From contig NZ_CP025543.1 of NCBI RefSeq assembly GCF_002865545.1, positions 682,001-746,000 of the forward strand: a DNA stretch of 64,000 nt. Reading direction: 5' to 3'. The notes beneath the pieces are model-generated. The model worked only from the letters and a program-made list of their open reading frames with translations. It made no database searches and was not told where the DNA came from. A program made the translations under genes and the position numbers. Shown piece after piece: positions 60,463-64,000 of this stretch. This DNA comes from Spiroplasma monobiae MQ-1 (GTDB lineage Bacteria; Bacillota_I; Bacilli_A; Mycoplasmatales; Mycoplasmataceae). Numbering within the stretch: the first letter of the stretch is position 1; each line of letters starts with the position of its first letter.

Positions 60463-60484
60463 AGCATTTTATAATGCTTTTTTA
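60463..60484 (+). terminator. Terminator after def
   Basis: Stem AGCATT / AATGCT (60463-60468 with 60473-60478) followed by six T; begins right after the def stop codon. Confidence 0.8.
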
Positions 60485-60533
60485 TTTTTTTATTTCAAAA
60501 TATGTTTATTTATTGTAGTTTTTTGCTAAAATA

Positions 60534-60542
60534 CTAATAACT
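60534..60542 (+). promoter_or_regulatory. Candidate extended -10 promoter upstream of rnj
   Basis: TG-C-TAAAAT (TG at 60534-60535, hexamer 60537-60542), about 95 bases before the rnj start. No strong -35 is apparent, so confidence is low. Confidence 0.35.
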
Positions 60543-60637
60543 ATGACTTTTAAATTATTTGGAAACGATAATAAAATTAAATACTATTAAGGTATCTTTT
60601 TACAAATTTTTACAATTGAATATAAGGAGTTGATACT

Positions 60638-62437
60638 ATGGAAGACAAAAAACAAGAGTCTCTACAACAGGTAAAAAGCGTAGTTGCAGATTTAGAAAAT
60701 AAAATTGAGATTAAAAAATTGGCTGATAACATTAATCCGCCAAAGAAAAAATTACCACAAGCACCCTTTCCTACTAAAGTTTTTGCTTTAGGTGGATTAG
60801 AAGAGGTTGGTAAAAATACTTATTGTATCGAATATAATGACGAAATCATAATGATAGATGCTGGAGTTAAGTTCCCTGATGCTACACAATTAGGTGTAAG
60901 TGCAGTTATTCCTGACTTTAGTTATTTAGTAGAAAATAATTCAAAATTAAAAGGATTGTTTATTACACATGGTCACGAAGACCACATTGGAGGTATTCCA
61001 TATCTACTTCAACAAGTTGAAGTACCAGTAATTTTTGCACCAGCTTTAGCTGCAGCTTTAATTAGAGATAGATTAAAAGAATACAAATTACAAAATAAAA
61101 CAGTAGTTAAAGAATATAAAGAAAATGATGTATATTCAACAAAAAACTTTACTATACAGTTTGCAGCAGTAAACCACTCAATACCAGATGCATTTGGAGT
61201 TCACGTTCAAACACCTAATGGTGCGATCTTTTCAACAGGAGATTATAAGTTTGACTGAACACCTTTAGGTCATGATGCTAACGTTCAAAGATTAGCATCA
61301 TGAGGTAATGATGGTATTGAATTGTTAATGGCTGACTCAACTAATGCAGAAGTAGAAGGATATACAATTGGTGAAAGAAAAGTTATTCAAAATATTGATA
61401 CACATTTCTTAAAATCAAAAGGAAGAATTATTATTGCTTCTTTTGCATCAAATGTTCACAGATTACAACACATTATTGAATTAGCCAACAAATACGGTAG
61501 AAGAATTGTTGTTATTGGTAGAAGTATTGAAAGAATTATTAAAATAATTAGACAAATGGGTCACTTAAATATTAATGACAGAATGTTTATTAAACCAAAT
61601 GAAATTGATAACTTCCCAAAAAATCAAATAATGATTTTATGTACAGGAAGTCAAGGAGAACCAATGGCTGCCCTATCTAGAATTTCTAGAATGGAACACC
61701 AAACAATTAAAATAATTCCAGGAGATACTGTAATTATGTCTTCATCACCTATTCCAGGTAATAGAGCTGATGTAGAAAATGTAATTAATAAATTAACAAG
61801 AATTGGTGCTAATGTAATTGAAAATGGTGCTGATAACAAAATTCATACTTCTGGACACGCAAGCCAAGAAGAACAAAAATTATTATTCACTTTATTAAAA
61901 CCAAGATGTTTTATGCCTATGCATGGTGAATATAGGATGTTAAAAATTCACGGTGAAACAGCAACAAAAGTTAATGTTAAACCACAAAATGTCTTTGTTG
62001 TTGCAAACGGAGATCAAATCGAATTACACAATGGAGTTGGACAAGTGGGAAAAAGAGTTCCTGCCGAAGCAGTCTTCATTGATGGAAAAGATATGACAGG
62101 AAAAGCAAGTAATGTTATTAGAGAGAGAAATATTTTAAGTAAGGACGGACTTATGGCTGTAATTATTTCAATAGATTCTCAAGCAAATAAACTTTCTGCA
62201 CCTCCTAGAATTGTTTCTAGAGGTAGTTTCTATGTAAGAGACAGTGGAAATGTTATTGCTGAATCAATAAACATTGTAACAAAGGCAGTACAAGAAGTTC
62301 TTAACTCACAAAAGCCCACTTTTGGAGCAATAAAGAATGCAATTAAGGAATCGTTATCGCCTTTCATCTTTAGATACAAAAGAAGAAACCCTTTAATTAT
62401 TCCAGTTATTTTAAATAAAAAAGCAGAGGTTAAATAA
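60638..62437 (+). CDS. Ribonuclease J
   Basis: 599 residues. Metallo-beta-lactamase/beta-CASP RNase with endo- and 5'-3' exonuclease activity in mRNA decay and rRNA processing. The N-terminus (about 1-45, KKPQ-rich: NPPKKKLPQAPFPTK) is longer than in B. subtilis RNase J1. The core has THGHEDHIGGIP near 110 (HxHxDH), STGDYKFDW near 205, MADSTNAEVEGYT near 229, GRSIER, TGSQGEP, TSGHASQEE near 405 and PMHGEYRML near 427. Either J1 or J2; only one copy is in this window. ATG 60638 follows AAGGAGTTGA. One TGA Trp interrupts it. Confidence 0.95.
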
Positions 62438-62441
62438 GAAA

Positions 62442-64000
62442 ATGAAAACTAAAAAAGAACAGTTAGGCCTATTTTCAATAATTTGAATTGGGTTCACATT
62501 TATAGCTGGTATAACATTTACTGCCAGTTTTGGACAAATAGTTCTTGCAAAAGATGGAAGTGGTGTTGGAATTAACATCATCTGAATATTTGTACTTGAG
62601 GGATTTATAGCCTTCATGTGTGCTTGAGCATTTGCGAAATTAGTTAAATATCACCCACAAGCAAATGGTGGAGGGAGCCAATACGTTAGAACTGCATTTG
62701 GTAAGTTCTGAGGATTGCTAATGGGATTCTTTAACTATTCAGTTATTCCAGTAATTGGGATGGCTTTGATTGTAACAATGGTTAGAGCAAACTTTGATAG
62801 CGAAATGTGAGGTCGTTGAAGTAATTTATACCTAGATTTAATTGGATTTGCATTATATATATTTGCAGCAACAATTATATTCTTTGGTATAAAAAAATAT
62901 AAATATGTTGGATTAATAATTGGTTACCTAACATGGGGTATCACATTGTTATTAATGATATTTGGTTTAACAGCAGGATTTATGAATTTAGAAGTAAATT
63001 CAGATCCATTTAGACCTTATTTAGATGCAACATTAGATTTACCTGGATTTACAAAAGCATTTACAACTTGTTTCTTTGCTTTTGGTGGTATCGAAACATT
63101 CATAACTACAGGTAAAAACATTAAAAATAGATCTAGAAACATGCCTATAGCAATTATTGTAATTATGATAGCAACAACAGCTTTCTACATTATATTTTCA
63201 ACAATAACAATGTTTGCTGTTGCTGGTGGTTCATTTGAATCAAATCCAAATACACAATTATTTCCAGAAGGTAATTTCTTAAGAACATTTGGTCCAGTAT
63301 TGATTATTATTTGTACAATCTTAATGAGATTTAATTCTTCATTACAAATTACAATGTTCGGTGGTTCAACTCTTGAACCACTATCAAGTCAAGGATATAT
63401 TTCTCCAAAATTCAAAAAAGAAAATAAAGAAAACATCCCAGTTGCTGGTGTATTTGCAACTATAGGTTTATTTATAATTTGTGCAACTATATTCTTGTTT
63501 ATTCCAGATATCATTCAAGGAATAACTGGAGAGGAATCTCCGTTAAATTATGCGACAATTGCTAGTTGTGCTTCATTATTGTTAATAGCAATATATGGGA
63601 CAATTATTCCAACTGTTATTGTTCAAGGAGTTAGAAAAAATGTTAAAGTTCAAATATGAGAATACATAGGTTGAATCGTAACTGGCTTATTCCTGTTGTT
63701 TGTATTTGGGGCATACGTGTGAACTTCATTGTTAAACCCATTTGTAAAACCAAATCCAGATCAAGCCAAACAAATACAAGCAGTTGTAAGTAGTGTATTC
63801 CAAATATTATACGTTACAGGAGTTGTGGTATGAGCAGTAATACAATATCACTTATACTACAAACCGAAAATGGCTAAAATGGATTCAAATTCTGAAAGAG
63901 CAAAAGAAATTGCTGAATATGAAAATTTCTTTAGACTTCTAAGTACTGATGAAATGGAAAAAATTGCTTTACAACAAGCAAAAGAAGATGAAGAATATAA
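62442..64000 (+). CDS. APC-family amino-acid permease (runs off window end)
   Basis: At least 519 residues, still open at the window edge. About twelve membrane segments, with the APC landmarks GSGVGINIIWIFVLEGFIAFM near residue 38 (in parts), YHPQANGGGSQYVRTAFGKFWG near 69 (in parts), CFFAFGGIETFITTGKNIKN near 207 and SLQITMFGGSTLEPLSSQGYIS near 303 (in parts). Likely imports an amino acid; the substrate cannot be told. ATG 62442 starts 4 bases after the rnj stop, so the two are co-transcribed; the ribosome site (AGAGG) is a bit distant. Many TGA Trp codons. Confidence 0.85.

Noticed and set aside
1-64000. CRISPR arrays, insertion sequences, prophage genes, rRNA operons
   Set aside because: No regular spacer-repeat pattern, no transposase or integrase frame, and no rRNA signature was found; the only long direct repeat is the intragenic one at 7036-7660.

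Overview
This is an AT-rich segment from a wall-less bacterium of the class Mollicutes that reads UGA as tryptophan. Nearly every long gene here (pgi, pstCA, smc, rlmN, rsmB, the FtsX-type permease and others) stays open only if TGA is Trp. The gene content points to the Spiroplasma/Entomoplasma group rather than classical Mycoplasma: a complete suf operon, gapN, a full pst operon, trmFO, cutC, lipoproteins and Sec-secreted proteins with an MKKLL-type start. Genus is an inference; no rRNA gene is present. There is no prophage, insertion sequence, CRISPR array or origin. All starts and stops below were set by re-reading with TGA = Trp and by looking for AGGAGG-like ribosome sites.

Layout. 1-4.4 kb (minus): an edge-truncated membrane protein, gapN, a SpoU/TrmH RNA methylase, a hypothetical and a dUTPase. 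4.4-6.1 kb: pgi and an S1-domain protein. 6.1-6.9 kb (plus): a NifU C-terminal scaffold protein and a membrane-anchored Cys4-type protein. 7-7.75 kb: a secreted protein built from two nearly identical 106-residue repeats. 8-12.7 kb: sufC-D-S-U-B (Fe-S assembly). 12.8-16.8 kb (plus): two adjacent lipoproteins, then a HIT protein. 17.3-25.9 kb (minus): a YhaM-type exonuclease, a large pyruvate-dehydrogenase-E2-like protein without catalytic residues, a hypothetical, trmFO, cutC and metK behind a SAM-I riboswitch, an alpha/beta-hydrolase-fold membrane protein lacking its nucleophile, and a small conserved hypothetical.

26-40.5 kb: a duplicated Pr6Pr-like membrane protein, ymdB-ylxM-ftsY (overlapping), a secreted protein (plus), the phosphate operon pstS-pstCA-pstB-phoU directly behind smc, then rnc and plsX. 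40.6-48.9 kb: a secreted protein, a 72-residue Cys-rich protein, a 1242-residue FtsX-family permease, a membrane protein, fakA and an Asp23-family gene. 49-49.4 kb (plus): rpmB and tRNA-Leu(CAA). 49.5-54.5 kb (minus): rlmN-stp-prkC-rsgA-rpe-thiN, the classic Firmicutes kinase/phosphatase/ribosome-GTPase block. 54.6-59.8 kb: a large surface-anchored protein, rsmB, an extended gmk and rsmD. 59.9-64 kb (plus): def, rnj and an edge-truncated amino-acid permease.

Most of the window is translation, RNA modification and central metabolism in tightly packed operons with 1-11 base overlaps. The less ordinary parts are the catalytically dead E2-like protein and its repeat-bearing linker, the doubled Pr6Pr-like protein, the Cys-rich mini-protein beside the giant permease, the repeat-built secreted protein, and several lineage-specific extensions or losses of key residues in otherwise familiar enzymes.
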